Shown piece after piece: positions 8,601 to 17,391 of a stretch of DNA of 47,741 nt (position 1 is its first letter; each line of letters opens with the position of its first letter). Source of the DNA: a virus. A program made the position numbers and the translations under genes. Where the stretch lies: the IMG/VR virus record IMGVR_UViG_3300026521_000074, positions 1-47,741 of that record; one strand, given 5' to 3'. The notes beneath the pieces were generated by a model. The model was not told the origin of the DNA. It made no database searches and saw only the letters and a list, made by a program, of their open reading frames with translations.

Positions 8601-11193
8601 TTACTTTTGATATTGCCAGAGTCATTGCTGCCCACTTAGCTATATCAACAATTAGGTTTATCTTCTCCAAAACTGCTGCTGAGTTATTTTTGATATAATC
8701 AAAAAACTTAGCCATATCATCTAAAAGAGTTTGTATGACTGGTGCAGCAGTTTCTCCTAAAGAAATGAAGGCTGCACTTGCAGCTGCTTTCATTTTCTCG
8801 AAAGATGCTTGGTAACCGTCTGAAATTAGGTTAGCCTTATCAATCTCACCTTGTACACCCTCATTAAGAGTTGTAAAGTGTCTTAAAAACTCGTCAGCAT
8901 TGTTTCTCAATAGTGTAATTGAGTTGGATGCAAGAATATCCATACCTTTAATGGTTTTCTGGAATTCACTATTACTCAAACTTTTAAGTCTACTAGCAAT
9001 CCAAGTCATAGCTTCATCGGCACTTTTCTTACCTTTTTGCATTTGAGCTGCAAAGGCTTCTTGGGTTGTCCCTAATTTTAGGAAAAACTCTTGTGCTGCT
9101 GTAGAGTTGTCTTTCATCAATGATGAAAATCTACGGATTTGTGTACCAATAGTAGAGGCATTAACCCCTGCATTTGAGAATGATGTAGCCATAGCATTGA
9201 TTGCTTCCATACTAATACCTGCTGCCGATGCTGCTGCAAGTGCGTAGTTTGAGAATGTACCAATATCTTGTGTACTTAAACGTGATTGGTTAGCTACATA
9301 AGCAAGTTGGTCACCTACCTCTTTAAGTACTGGGTGGGTTGCACCAAATACTTGTTGGTAAGTAATAACTGCTGATGCAGATACTGCAATACTATCACCA
9401 GTAAGTTTAGCCATCTTGATAACCACTTCTGTAGCTTCTGCAACTTTCTCAGTAGCAATACCTGCACGTCCTAGTGCTAGAGCTGCATCGTTAATATCAG
9501 TAACGCTACCACCCCAAGCTCTACCAAGATTTAACAAATCTTGTGTTAAGTTTTTGGCAGTGCCAGATGTAACGTCAAAAACGGCTTCAATAGTACGCAT
9601 TTGTGTATCAAACTCAACTACAGAGTCTATACCATTTCTCATAAGTGCTATAACTTCATAAATACCTGCATACATAGATGCATAAGCTACAGCTCTTTTA
9701 AGAATGTTAGTACCCCATTTAGTACTACTCAACTCTGATAAATTAGCTTTAACTTCTTTTATCTTCAAGTTTGTGTTACCAAACTCTTGTGTAACTGCTC
9801 TTGTCTCATCTTTTAGTTTACTTAAAGATGCAGAGTCTACTTTCCCGTCAATAGTACCTACGTTTCTAACTCTACCCATTAAGTTGTTTATCTGAGCAAG
9901 TTTTTGCTCCAACTCTTTTGCAGCAGCGTTAGCAGCCTTCAAAGACTCTGTAGTTGCGTAAGGTTTCTTAGACTTAGTTAATCTTTCTATATCAGCTAAC
10001 TGACCTTCCATTTTAGTACGGAGTGCTAGTAGTTTTTGCTCAGTTGCAACTTTCTCTTTCAAGTTTTTATTAAGCTCTGCTTCAAACTGTAAAGCTTTTG
10101 TCAAAGTAGCGTTGTACTCTTGTGAGCCTTTAGTCAAATCAAATTGCTCAACGGCAGCTTTTCTAAGCTCTGCTACAACACTATTGACTGCGTCTCTAGT
10201 ACCTTCTGCAATCTTTTCATTACTTAGAAGTTGTTGTCCCAAGTTATCAGCTTGTGCATTAAGCATTTTATACTTATTGTACCTATCTTCAATAAGTTTT
10301 ACATTCTTTTTGGCAATAGTGTACTCATCCCTACCACCTTTAGTTACTTTATCTTGCTCAGCTGAAATTTGTTTTAGGAATACTCCCATCTCTTTGTAAG
10401 CAACTGAGTTTTTATCCATAGCACCTTGGGCACTTAGCAAGTCAGTTTTTAGACCTTTAGTATATTTACTAAAGTCTTGCATATCTGATAATAGTTTTGG
10501 GTTTACTTTTAAACCCTTCATCATAGCTTCAGCCTCTTTTAGAGGAGTGTTAAAGTCTTGTAATGTGCCATAAATCTTTTGTAACTCTGCTTCATAAGTC
10601 TTGGCTTCAGCTGAATTTAAGTTTAGAGTTTTCATAGTACTAAGTAACTCTTTTATTTTAAGTAACTTTTGAGTACGTGAGTCTAACTCTCTATTAAACT
10701 TTGCAAGAGGTGCAACACTATTTGCTGCCTCTGCTTTAATACCTGCTTCAACATATAAGTCTGTCAAATTTTTAATCTTAATCTTGTTTTTATCAAGAAG
10801 AGTGAGAGTTTTTTGTATCTCATCTTCTTGAGCAGAAAAAGCTGACTTACTGTGTTGTGAAAGTCTTTCCATTTCGATGTTAGTCTTAGCCATTACGTTG
10901 AGCATTTCTCTATAAGAGTCAATTAATGCTGCACTAGCATCATCTTCACTCATCCCGAAATCCTCTGGTTTTTTCAATGCCTTCATAGCATTTTCTAACT
11001 TATTGAATTTAGAGACAGCCCCTGCAACCATGTTATCAAGTTGTTTATTGAATACTTTATCAATACCCAAGTCTTGAAATCTGTTGCGTAACTCTGGTAC
11101 AGTAGCCATGATACGTTGAAGTTTATTCTGCATATCCTTCGTACCAGACAAAGCCATCTTTACGTCAATTTCGTAATGTTTAATTTTTTCCAT
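5614..11193 (-). CDS. Tail tape measure protein
   Basis: 1859 residues, the longest gene here. It sets tail length and is threaded through the tail tube in known siphoviruses. Residues 1-500 are dominated by Lys/Glu-rich coiled-coil heptads. Around residue 525 begins the PhageMin_Tail core, with VEFDTQMRTIEAVFDVTSG, then ALALGRAGIA and a conserved Ser/Ala/Gly-rich block. Residues about 850-935 are strongly hydrophobic, with several Ala/Gly-rich membrane-type helices ending in GWAILAASAVGGAAIALASY. More coiled coil follows, then a Ser/Ala/Lys linker. At about 1.5 A per residue the tail would be near 280 nm; that is an inference from other siphoviruses. The gene follows the two overlapping chaperone genes, the standard order, and is separated from the second chaperone by 3 bases. 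Confidence 0.97.
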   Translation of the reverse strand: MEKIKHYEIDVKMALSGTKDMQNKLQRIMATVPELRNRFQDLGIDKVFNKQLDNMVAGAVSKFNKLENAMKALKKPEDFGMSEDDASAALIDSYREMLNVMAKTNIEMERLSQHSKSAFSAQEDEIQKTLTLLDKNKIKIKNLTDLYVEAGIKAEAANSVAPLAKFNRELDSRTQKLLKIKELLSTMKTLNLNSAEAKTYEAELQKIYGTLQDFNTPLKEAEAMMKGLKVNPKLLSDMQDFSKYTKGLKTDLLSAQGAMDKNSVAYKEMGVFLKQISAEQDKVTKGGRDEYTIAKKNVKLIEDRYNKYKMLNAQADNLGQQLLSNEKIAEGTRDAVNSVVAELRKAAVEQFDLTKGSQEYNATLTKALQFEAELNKNLKEKVATEQKLLALRTKMEGQLADIERLTKSKKPYATTESLKAANAAAKELEQKLAQINNLMGRVRNVGTIDGKVDSASLSKLKDETRAVTQEFGNTNLKIKEVKANLSELSSTKWGTNILKRAVAYASMYAGIYEVIALMRNGIDSVVEFDTQMRTIEAVFDVTSGTAKNLTQDLLNLGRAWGGSVTDINDAALALGRAGIATEKVAEATEVVIKMAKLTGDSIAVSASAVITYQQVFGATHPVLKEVGDQLAYVANQSRLSTQDIGTFSNYALAAASAAGISMEAINAMATSFSNAGVNASTIGTQIRRFSSLMKDNSTAAQEFFLKLGTTQEAFAAQMQKGKKSADEAMTWIASRLKSLSNSEFQKTIKGMDILASNSITLLRNNADEFLRHFTTLNEGVQGEIDKANLISDGYQASFEKMKAAASAAFISLGETAAPVIQTLLDDMAKFFDYIKNNSAAVLEKINLIVDIAKWAAMTLAISKVISMVSSFSTMVGVAATAIGPFVANMFALARGFGAATVAVRLFLASNPIGWAILAASAVGGAAIALASYGDEVDTVAEKQKKYNNLQTEAESLDKRIQNNRAELGQVMKLLNDTTHEATQAEINRAAKLEMAILKDEEHIKVLREKQKIQELNAKIKVGNTEIRTITQEIKLAEADGNQQLIGQLLKRKERLQQQIGTIKIKVGFEEAANSYAQGVTKLMDEIAAKQSTLDTLVSNGVTGIGLEQRTRELEALKAKLKETFNVDVNMFKGKDLGVELEKHLITLQGKLDAVKLYLKVTPNIDAATEAKLKEEVTNLQSKIADFGGKTNAVIGKSIIDSFSEMGNSIRNQVKAGLDVAPQLASFNQQFENSMNMAGAQAAGLAEKFNVELANAMANIPTDSVDAQFYELMQRVTEAEKEFANADTAKGKAVALNNLKNILAQLELQYGETGATAVSKVKEIINAYDDLNGSVQRLAGEMAKTQDLGGAKSVEKAEKLANVIHGMISSTENINMSYAEINSKLGTGIDLSWQIRNASLSTEQADRMRISTKATLIEMEQTLIQLAEAYNYIMSHAAVADAETKGALLVDLQNQMSAAIQKATSASKNFKALNGALKTAKGHAKSTASHAASAAKSAEKHAEQVERAQRALKKLEAGYRAIAGDYDLSIKLDVESELMKIDEMGRKAEASKEKIAELKALYVNSSLYDTKKSINQDSVNETGLDYLSVAKQYEARYQKLNEYYTRVEELQRVKEQELMTLRQEGAITQDDYERQRMELDLARQKEHLDKKAALDQAYRDLKAQTYGAMAGELAGVMETMYTTGLIKTKGWLNAMKALRVAEAIMSTYTAAANALAVGVPPFNYINVALTVAKGMAQVAQIKSQKFHTGGYTDKPLSSGVGGLKDDEINAVLKKGEYVLTQNEVASIKAANKRNTATPTPSEKQDTNKSESSSLQTRELAQLADSLKSEVVIVNSQDPAVIESWATSRRGREVINNIING

Positions 11194-11196
11194 CTA

Positions 11197-11868
11197 TTAG
11201 CCTTTTTTCTGCTGTTTTTTCATCTCTTTCAACTCTTCTTCACGCAACTTTTGAGTTACTAACTGTGATGATATAACAAAAAACCTAGTTTGGTCGTAAA
11301 GACCTCCTTCATCTGGCATTAAGTTTTTATCATACATACTGTAGCTTTCTATTGCAGCATCTAGTAGAGCTGGTTCTAAATCATATATCGGACAATGGCG
11401 ATACACCTGCCTACCTACCATTATAGAAAAGTCCTTACTTTTCTCTTGCTCACCTCGTATCCCACAATTCCTAACTCTATCTAGTTTTTTATACTGACAT
11501 ACATCACATTTCCATGAGTCCCCTTTAAAGGTATCATCAAAGGCTATAGTGATAGTGGTCTGTAAAGTTTTTAATTCTTCTTCTGGTACAGAGGACATTT
11601 CTAATATCTTCTCGGAAGTTTCCATAATAACATCTGGATTTAATTTATCAAGTGGGTGAGTGTTGCCAAGCTCATCTATTACCTCCAAGATTGCAGTTTT
11701 GCAAACTTGGTAGGCAAATAGGTTATGCCTATTTTGGCGAAGGAGGTTTGTGAGTGCATCTAACTCTTTATAAGATAATGCACGGAAGGTGATTTGATAT
11801 TCAACAGAGTCCGTGTAACGCTCTGGGATATAGTAATATATCCCTTTACTTACTCGGTTTTTCTCCAT
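11197..11868 (-). CDS. Second tail assembly chaperone-like protein with cysteine cluster
   Basis: 223 residues from ATG 11868, which has AAGGA 8 bases upstream; the frame stays open only to a TTG at 11895. It overlaps the first chaperone by 23 bases in another frame and abuts the tape measure, the position of the frameshift-produced GT extension in lambda-like phages. Here the overlap needs +1 or -2 slippage, not -1, and a good ribosome-binding site argues for independent initiation. Residues about 120-165 contain WKCDVC, then NCG, then RHCP, a Cys4-like cluster suggestive of zinc binding and not typical of gpT. The C-terminus is a Lys/Glu helix, EELKEMKKQQKKG. The role is inferred from position: chaperoning the tape measure during tail assembly. 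Confidence 0.65.
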   Translation of the reverse strand: MEKNRVSKGIYYYIPERYTDSVEYQITFRALSYKELDALTNLLRQNRHNLFAYQVCKTAILEVIDELGNTHPLDKLNPDVIMETSEKILEMSSVPEEELKTLQTTITIAFDDTFKGDSWKCDVCQYKKLDRVRNCGIRGEQEKSKDFSIMVGRQVYRHCPIYDLEPALLDAAIESYSMYDKNLMPDEGGLYDQTRFFVISSQLVTQKLREEELKEMKKQQKKG

Positions 11869-12286
11869 CTTTTTTATCCTTTGAAATCTTTGCAAAGTTA
11901 CCTAGGTAAATATCAATGTTGTCTGGGTCTTTAGAGATGCTTACAACTGTGTTAGCAATCTCTGTAATGATGTCAAGAGGTAGTAAGTCAAGAGACTCAT
12001 CAAGCAACTCGCCCTTACCATTCTTAGCAGGGAAAATAGGTTTCTCATCTTCATCAAACATATTTGACCAATCAACAACACCTTTTTTAAGTACTGCCCA
12101 GTTAAATGTACCAGTAGTAAAAGAGATTGACTCATCTTGGTTAATCTTAGCCATTTTATCCTCTAGGATAGTAAACTGTCTTGGAGGAAGTCTCTTAATC
12201 GTAACAGTGAATGGGTTTTCCTCACCTCTCTCTGAAAGTGGAGTAAACTCATAGGTTTCTTGTGTCTTTTTGATAGTAATTGCCAT
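11846..12286 (-). CDS. Tail assembly chaperone (gpG-like)
   Basis: 146 residues. It sits between the major tail protein and the tape measure, where lambda gpG and its relatives lie. The sequence has a short beta-rich N-terminus with a PLSERGEENPFTVTIKRLPPR stretch (here shortened to its first part), an acidic middle, and a C-terminus with DIITEIANTVVSIS, consistent with the small helical chaperone family. The stop at 11846 falls inside the next gene. An A6 run on the coding strand (11875-11870) lies in the overlap and could permit slippage. A CGATATAT element is 18 bases upstream of the start, so expression may be set separately from the highly expressed major tail protein. Confidence 0.75.
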   Translation of the reverse strand: MAITIKKTQETYEFTPLSERGEENPFTVTIKRLPPRQFTILEDKMAKINQDESISFTTGTFNWAVLKKGVVDWSNMFDEDEKPIFPAKNGKGELLDESLDLLPLDIITEIANTVVSISKDPDNIDIYLGNFAKISKDKKDGEKPSK

Positions 12287-12304
12287 CGTAGTCCTTTTTT
12301 GTTT

Positions 12305-12312
12305 ATATATCG
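12305..12312 (-). promoter_or_regulatory. Late promoter-like CGATATAT
   Basis: Reads CGATATAT on the minus strand, 18 bases before the chaperone start and downstream of the hairpins that follow the major tail protein gene. This suggests a promoter that restarts transcription after partial termination. Confidence 0.5.
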
Positions 12313-12349
12313 TGACTTAGGCAATGTAATGGAAGTATATGTAGTAAAT

Positions 12350-12402
12350 AGTTAAAAATTAATAGGGCAAAAGCCTCACAGCAGAAAGATTATACTTTCT
12401 GA
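12350..12402 (-). terminator. Hairpins after major tail protein gene
   Basis: Read leftwards, the end of the major tail protein gene forms CAGAAAG-tataat-CTTTCTG, with the stop codon in the loop. It is followed by GGC-tttt-GCC and then a T-rich run, ATTAATTTTT. This is a plausible weak intrinsic terminator or 3' stabiliser for the abundant tail-tube message. Confidence 0.5.
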
Positions 12403-13430
12403 TGTGCGATGAATAGTGCTTCACCGTTAGCGTCTTCGTAGCCTTCAAATTCAATTTTGTTGGCAAGTACTCCATCGTCATCTTCAATAGATACAGATGT
12501 ATAACGTACTCTTGGAAGGTAGATAGCAAACTTATAGCTGTTTGCACCGTCAGTTGAACCCATTTCAAGGTAGATAGCAGCATCAACAGAGTTTTTAAAC
12601 TTGTTAAGCTCATCATAGTTTTCAAATGTAACTGTAAGTGAACCTTTTACCATTTTAGCAGTAATGATTTTATCAGTAATACCAGATGATGTAAGTGCTT
12701 CTCTGTCAGATACTGTGTTATCAATACTGAATTGTAAGTCTTTCGCTTCATAAGCAACATTATCAACTGTAAATGACGCATTCTTACCAACGTAAGGGTT
12801 AGCAGAAATAAATACAGATGGTAGGATAGCCTCACCAGAGTTAGTTGTAAACCCTGCTGCACCAGTATCAAATGAAACAGTAGCAATATCTGCAACTGGG
12901 AAATCAAATGTAACTGAGTTAGGTACAATACCAGAGTAAGTGATTATCTCTGAGTCTGTTGCATCACAACCTAGGAATTGTTTAATTGCTAGTGACTCTT
13001 GCCCACCACAAGGTTTGTTTAGTTTATAAAGTACTGCTTCACCAGTTTCACCTGCTGCCACTTCATAAATCATATTTGCTGCTGTACCTGCTGCATCAGA
13101 AACACCAATAAGTGCTCCAGTGTCTGGACCTGCAATCTCTTTACTTCCTAGTGCAACCTCTAAGATTACGCTACCATTAATATCGTTATCTGTACCCCCA
13201 ACTGGGATAAGCTCAACAGCGAATGTACCCGACCCAGACTCTTTTCCTGGGAGTTTTGGTGACTGTAAGAATGAATTTGAAACGGCTTTACGCTCAATAG
13301 CATCAATCTCTGGTTTCAGAGCAGTATCTGATGTAACTTCAACAACATCTTGGTCAATGAATGTACCACCACTATTGAATGTAGCTTCTTTAATAACTGC
13401 GTATATCGCACTTGTACTTCTATAGCTCAT
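12390..13430 (-). CDS. Major tail (tube) protein
   Basis: 346 residues, ATG at 13430 with AAAGGA upstream. The N-terminus MSYRSTSAIYAVIKEATFNS and the following E-(V/I)-T-SDTALKPEI pattern are typical of phage tail-tube subunits that start with an extended arm before a beta-barrel. The rest is beta-rich and contains repeated Ser/Thr/Val strands and an SLTVTFENYDELNKF segment. The size and the position before the chaperone pair and tape measure support the call. A CGATATAC element 28 bases upstream and hairpins right after the stop suggest that it is transcribed as its own abundant unit. I cannot exclude an extra Ig-like domain in the C-terminal third. Confidence 0.85.
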   Translation of the reverse strand: MSYRSTSAIYAVIKEATFNSGGTFIDQDVVEVTSDTALKPEIDAIERKAVSNSFLQSPKLPGKESGSGTFAVELIPVGGTDNDINGSVILEVALGSKEIAGPDTGALIGVSDAAGTAANMIYEVAAGETGEAVLYKLNKPCGGQESLAIKQFLGCDATDSEIITYSGIVPNSVTFDFPVADIATVSFDTGAAGFTTNSGEAILPSVFISANPYVGKNASFTVDNVAYEAKDLQFSIDNTVSDREALTSSGITDKIITAKMVKGSLTVTFENYDELNKFKNSVDAAIYLEMGSTDGANSYKFAIYLPRVRYTSVSIEDDDGVLANKIEFEGYEDANGEALFIAHQKV

Positions 13431-13457
13431 TTATGTGTCCTTTGTTTTTCTTTTAAT

Positions 13458-13465
13458 GTATATCG
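13458..13465 (-). promoter_or_regulatory. Late promoter-like CGATATAC
   Basis: CGATATAC on the minus strand, 28 bases before the major tail protein start, followed by ATTAAAAG. A nearly identical follow-on (ATTAAACG) occurs at the site before the 404-residue LamG gene. Confidence 0.55.
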
Positions 13466-13486
13466 TCCTTATTACAGCCTACTGTC

Positions 13487-16177
13487 TTATGCAATAATTG
13501 CTAAGACAGTTTCTTGTAATGTAACGTCCTCTGGTGGGTTAATAGCCACAGTACCTACTGTGATTATACTATCAACTAACTCGTTTATGTCGGTGTTGTC
13601 AATTCCATCAGTGCCTACTGTACCTACAGTGACAATGCCCGTAATAACTTCTAAAGTTTCTACTAACTGGATTGCTTTATTAGGATGCCTATTTCTAAAC
13701 CAATAAGTTACCTCTTCTTGATTTACATATTCCATAGGTACAACTCTAATACCTGCGTCTTGTCCACATACATTATATCGAATGTATTTAGTGGTAAAGT
13801 CAGTAACCTCTACAGTTTCGTTGATTACTTTTGCAATTACTGAGTAAGCTCCTGCTCCTGCCACTACAAAAGAGGTATTCTCAAATAGAGAGTTACTCTC
13901 TAAGTTACTAATAGGAGTACCTATAGTAACTATATGAGTAGGTACATCATTTACACCTACTTCCTCGTTTTGAGTAAGTTTTGGTGGCATACCTGCCTTT
14001 GTATTTTCTAATAACTGCATTCCTTCCGAAACAATTTGTCTACGTGGAGTAACTAAATGCCCTCTATCCTCTAGCAACATCTTTTCATTAACTGACTTTA
14101 ACAATCTAGGTTTAACGTGCCAAAGGTTTCTGTTTACTTCAAACTTCAACTCATGAAATTTAGTACCCTTCCTTGGAAAGAATATAGTAGTATCTAAGTA
14201 GTACTCAGCAGGGTATAATATTTCATCACATGAATATTCAATCTTGAAAGTGTAATCAAAATTTAAGTTTGATGATATTTTACCGTTAGAAGTCTCAGTG
14301 TACTTTCCACTATACTCTGTCTTAAACACCAAGTCATACTCATCTTCATAGGCATAAGTTGGGTTGTTAGTCAGTGTTATCATAATATTATTGAATGTAC
14401 GATTATCTTTAAAGTAATTCCAATTTTGAATATATTTAATATCTTTTGGCTCACCTAAATCAATTCGTATATAAGCTGCTGAGGTGTTGCTACCATAATA
14501 TGCAGAGTTATCTTTAATACCGTCTACTATCACCTGCTTATTGTTAGTACCAGTGTAGTATGCAATTACTGGCTTACCTATAGCCAAACTTGCTCCACCC
14601 TCATCTTGCACGTCAATCTCATCTATGTAGCAATAACTATTTATACTACTACCACCAGTCATTCTATAATCCACATACCGATACTTCTTACGAGTCTTCA
14701 CAACCTCTATATCTTCAATAACTGTTGGAATAGTCTTTCCATTAAGTTTATACTCAGAGTCAAAGATTGTAAATGCTAATGGCATCTTCTGGTCAGTCAG
14801 TGTCGCAATAGTCTTACCAGATGACTGTAATGTAAATAATTCACTATCTGTCAAGCATCTGTTAAACACTCTAAAGTCATAAATAAGATGAGCTTTGTAG
14901 TACCATCTATCTCCTATATAAAGATAACCCTCCTCTAACCAATCTACTGTTTTATAAGTTGTAGCTCCATCAACAATCTTACCATCTAAGATAATCTCGT
15001 AGGAATTCTTAGTCTGTCTCATGACTAAAAATTGCCATTTATTTGGCTGCATTACTTCTGCAGAGTTTTTCGTAATAGTCACTCCATCATTATTTACATG
15101 ACTGTGTATAACTCTTGTGTTTCCAGAATATAGCCAGAGGGCTTGTGTGCGTTGATTATTTGCATTATCAATACTAATGTGCCAAATATTTAGATACTGA
15201 TTATAGTTGATAACCGATATTTGCACCCAAGCACAAGTGGTTAATCCCTCAGCTCCCGTTAAAGGCAACTTGTCGGCTGTGCGAATACTCTGCCCAGAGT
15301 TATAACTCATATAATCTAATGCTTTATACCCGTCTTCCAAATCAGAGTATATTGGTGTGTAGTTAGCCGTAGCAACTTGATTACCCGTAACATCCTGCAA
15401 ATCTCCATTAAGTGGAAAGTAACATAACTGGCTACCATCACCAAACGGGTCAGCATCAAACTTATAATCCCTATTACGTCTTACAGCAGGGAAGTGAGTT
15501 AAAGCTTCTTGATACTCTGTGTCTACTGTTATAATGGGCATACTGGCATCAAAGTCTTCATTAAAAGCTAGACTTTTTACACCATAGTAATCAATAGTGC
15601 CTAAAACAGAGTAGCCTACATTGCCTCTAGTTTCTGTCCATTCAAACTTTAAGTATCTATAAGAGTGAGGAGCTATACAATCAAAAGCATACTTTCTACC
15701 TAATTCAAGAGTCTTATAATTACGACTATCAATTACTACCCAGTTTCTATCATCTGCCGAGCCTAGTAACTTCCAAGAGCGTGGTAGTGAATTAACATCA
15801 CCAGAGTAAGGTGTTGTAAGTACATATCTTGTTACAAATAGAGGCTTCTCTGCATCATACTTAATCCAACCGTGAGGGTTTTCCCATCTTACGCTTGTAG
15901 AGGTATCTCTTGAAAATACTTTATAAGCATTTATTCTTTCATCCCCAACTAAATTACTAAAAACACTTCCAGTAGGATGACCGTTATTAGTCATAAGTGG
16001 CATAGCAAATGAAAATTCTTGCATATAGTTAGTGTAGCTTGGCAGTTCCTCAACAATTTTTACAGAGGTGGCTGAGACGAATTGCTCAAACCCTACTGTC
16101 TGTACATCAGTTTGTTTTAGTAGTGTATTATCAACTTCTGTTGTAAGTACACCGTTTGTATCTACGCTATGTCCCAT
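13487..16177 (-). CDS. Large virion protein with LamG and two discoidin-like domains
   Basis: 896 residues; its ATG overlaps the previous stop (TAATG) with GAGGAA upstream. Residues about 50-190 resemble an F5/8 type C (discoidin) fold, with WKLLGSADDRNWVVID and SYRYLKFEWTE. Residues about 305-445 form a LamG jelly roll, with GLTTCAWVQI, NKWQFLVMRQTKNSYEIILDG and a closing YDFRVFNRCLTDSEL. A second discoidin-like segment spans about 495-605. These folds bind glycans in other systems. A gene of this kind between the tail terminator and the major tail protein is unusual, since fibres normally follow the tape measure. It could decorate the tail tube or head. The domain calls come from pattern recognition, not a profile search. 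Confidence 0.7.
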   Translation of the reverse strand: MGHSVDTNGVLTTEVDNTLLKQTDVQTVGFEQFVSATSVKIVEELPSYTNYMQEFSFAMPLMTNNGHPTGSVFSNLVGDERINAYKVFSRDTSTSVRWENPHGWIKYDAEKPLFVTRYVLTTPYSGDVNSLPRSWKLLGSADDRNWVVIDSRNYKTLELGRKYAFDCIAPHSYRYLKFEWTETRGNVGYSVLGTIDYYGVKSLAFNEDFDASMPIITVDTEYQEALTHFPAVRRNRDYKFDADPFGDGSQLCYFPLNGDLQDVTGNQVATANYTPIYSDLEDGYKALDYMSYNSGQSIRTADKLPLTGAEGLTTCAWVQISVINYNQYLNIWHISIDNANNQRTQALWLYSGNTRVIHSHVNNDGVTITKNSAEVMQPNKWQFLVMRQTKNSYEIILDGKIVDGATTYKTVDWLEEGYLYIGDRWYYKAHLIYDFRVFNRCLTDSELFTLQSSGKTIATLTDQKMPLAFTIFDSEYKLNGKTIPTVIEDIEVVKTRKKYRYVDYRMTGGSSINSYCYIDEIDVQDEGGASLAIGKPVIAYYTGTNNKQVIVDGIKDNSAYYGSNTSAAYIRIDLGEPKDIKYIQNWNYFKDNRTFNNIMITLTNNPTYAYEDEYDLVFKTEYSGKYTETSNGKISSNLNFDYTFKIEYSCDEILYPAEYYLDTTIFFPRKGTKFHELKFEVNRNLWHVKPRLLKSVNEKMLLEDRGHLVTPRRQIVSEGMQLLENTKAGMPPKLTQNEEVGVNDVPTHIVTIGTPISNLESNSLFENTSFVVAGAGAYSVIAKVINETVEVTDFTTKYIRYNVCGQDAGIRVVPMEYVNQEEVTYWFRNRHPNKAIQLVETLEVITGIVTVGTVGTDGIDNTDINELVDSIITVGTVAINPPEDVTLQETVLAIIA

Positions 16178-17391
16178 TATAATTCCTCATCATAAATTGC
16201 TTTGATTTCTTCATCAAATAATTTTCTACCATACCACCGTACTTTTCTCATAAACATATAAGCATCTGTAGCAGTACCACTACCACCTATACACATCCAA
16301 CTTCTTACCTCTTGCCAAAACCCCCCATGCATTGCAACATCATCTACACCTGCTTGATACACTCCATTTATAAATAAACGTACTGAGCTTTCATCATAAG
16401 ATACTGCAACATGAGTCCAAGTATTCGCAGGGATAGTTGCAGATGTATTACACCTACCCTTCCCAGAAGTGTCTAGTTGGAAGTACAGTTTATTGTCTGC
16501 AGGTATCCACAGAATATTTCTACCCGAAGATGCAGCATCACAAAAGACGGGGTCATAATTTCTACCATCAGCTCTACGATAAATCCATGCAGAGCCAGTC
16601 CCTTGGTTTTGGTTTGGAGCATAAACTGGAAGTATATAGTCACCATCCCCATCCAGTACTAAATATTTATTTACAGTATCTATATGAGCATTCCCATAAA
16701 TTAGTACTCTATGTTTTGTAGGGTATACGGGAGTCATATCATCTGAAAATGTAAAATAAAAATCATAATCCGTAGGGGCATCAAACTTTGTAGGGAAAAT
16801 TACACCCATATTATGTTGAGCTATGACTTTATCATTGTGATACACTGGGTAAACACACTGGAAAGTATTTTCATAGTGACATCCCCCTTTATTTGTATTC
16901 TCCAATGGAGTTATCTCAAAAGGTCTTGGATGTTGTAAGTTAGGTGTATTTCTAAACATATCATAAGCATCGAAAGCATTGGTGGTGTCTAATCCTTCAA
17001 CACATTGTAATCTCTTAGCATTTAAGTGCATATATTGCATTTGTTGAGGCTTATGATACGCCATATCTGCATGATATATAATACCACTATTTGCAAAAGC
17101 TTGTCTAGTCGTTATGATAGGACTATCCTTATCAAAATAAACAACTTGAATATTACTTTTATCTCTAAATAGATTATCTGCGTACTTGAAATCTTTTGCA
17201 CTATCAAAAGCAGCTTGTGCCACAGTGTCTGTTAAGAATTCAATATCTTCTACTGGAGAGTCTGATGTGATTATTACTTCTCCAGTAGGAATACCAGAGA
17301 CTACTCCTGCTGAATAGTTTTGAAGATTACCGTCACCCCAATCTACTGTAACTGGTACGTCTACTTTAAAAGTTATTTGTTTGAAAATCAT
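16177..17391 (-). CDS. LamG-domain virion protein with PKD-like N-terminus
   Basis: 404 residues. The N-terminus MIFKQITFKVDVPVTVDWGDG contains the V-D-W-G-D-G signature of PKD-like and bacterial surface-repeat folds (residues about 14-21). Residues about 260-404 form a LamG lectin domain, with GSAWIYRRADG, an NTWTHVAVSYDESSVRLFING strand pair (first part of it shown) and a closing MRKVRWYGRKLFDEE. It overlaps the next LamG gene by one base, so the two are probably co-translated. A CGATATAC lies 26 bases upstream. Both genes sit between tail terminator and tail tube genes. They may be decoration or adhesion proteins carried along the tail, which is inference. Confidence 0.7.
   Translation of the reverse strand: MIFKQITFKVDVPVTVDWGDGNLQNYSAGVVSGIPTGEVIITSDSPVEDIEFLTDTVAQAAFDSAKDFKYADNLFRDKSNIQVVYFDKDSPIITTRQAFANSGIIYHADMAYHKPQQMQYMHLNAKRLQCVEGLDTTNAFDAYDMFRNTPNLQHPRPFEITPLENTNKGGCHYENTFQCVYPVYHNDKVIAQHNMGVIFPTKFDAPTDYDFYFTFSDDMTPVYPTKHRVLIYGNAHIDTVNKYLVLDGDGDYILPVYAPNQNQGTGSAWIYRRADGRNYDPVFCDAASSGRNILWIPADNKLYFQLDTSGKGRCNTSATIPANTWTHVAVSYDESSVRLFINGVYQAGVDDVAMHGGFWQEVRSWMCIGGSGTATDAYMFMRKVRWYGRKLFDEEIKAIYDEEL

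Noticed and set aside
7514-10399. Several plus-strand frames opposite the tape measure gene
   Set aside because: They are antisense shadows of a long coding gene with biased codons, without start signals.
11846-11895. Classical -1 frameshift between the tail chaperones
   Set aside because: The -1 frame meets TAA within the overlap and the second gene is in the +1 frame.
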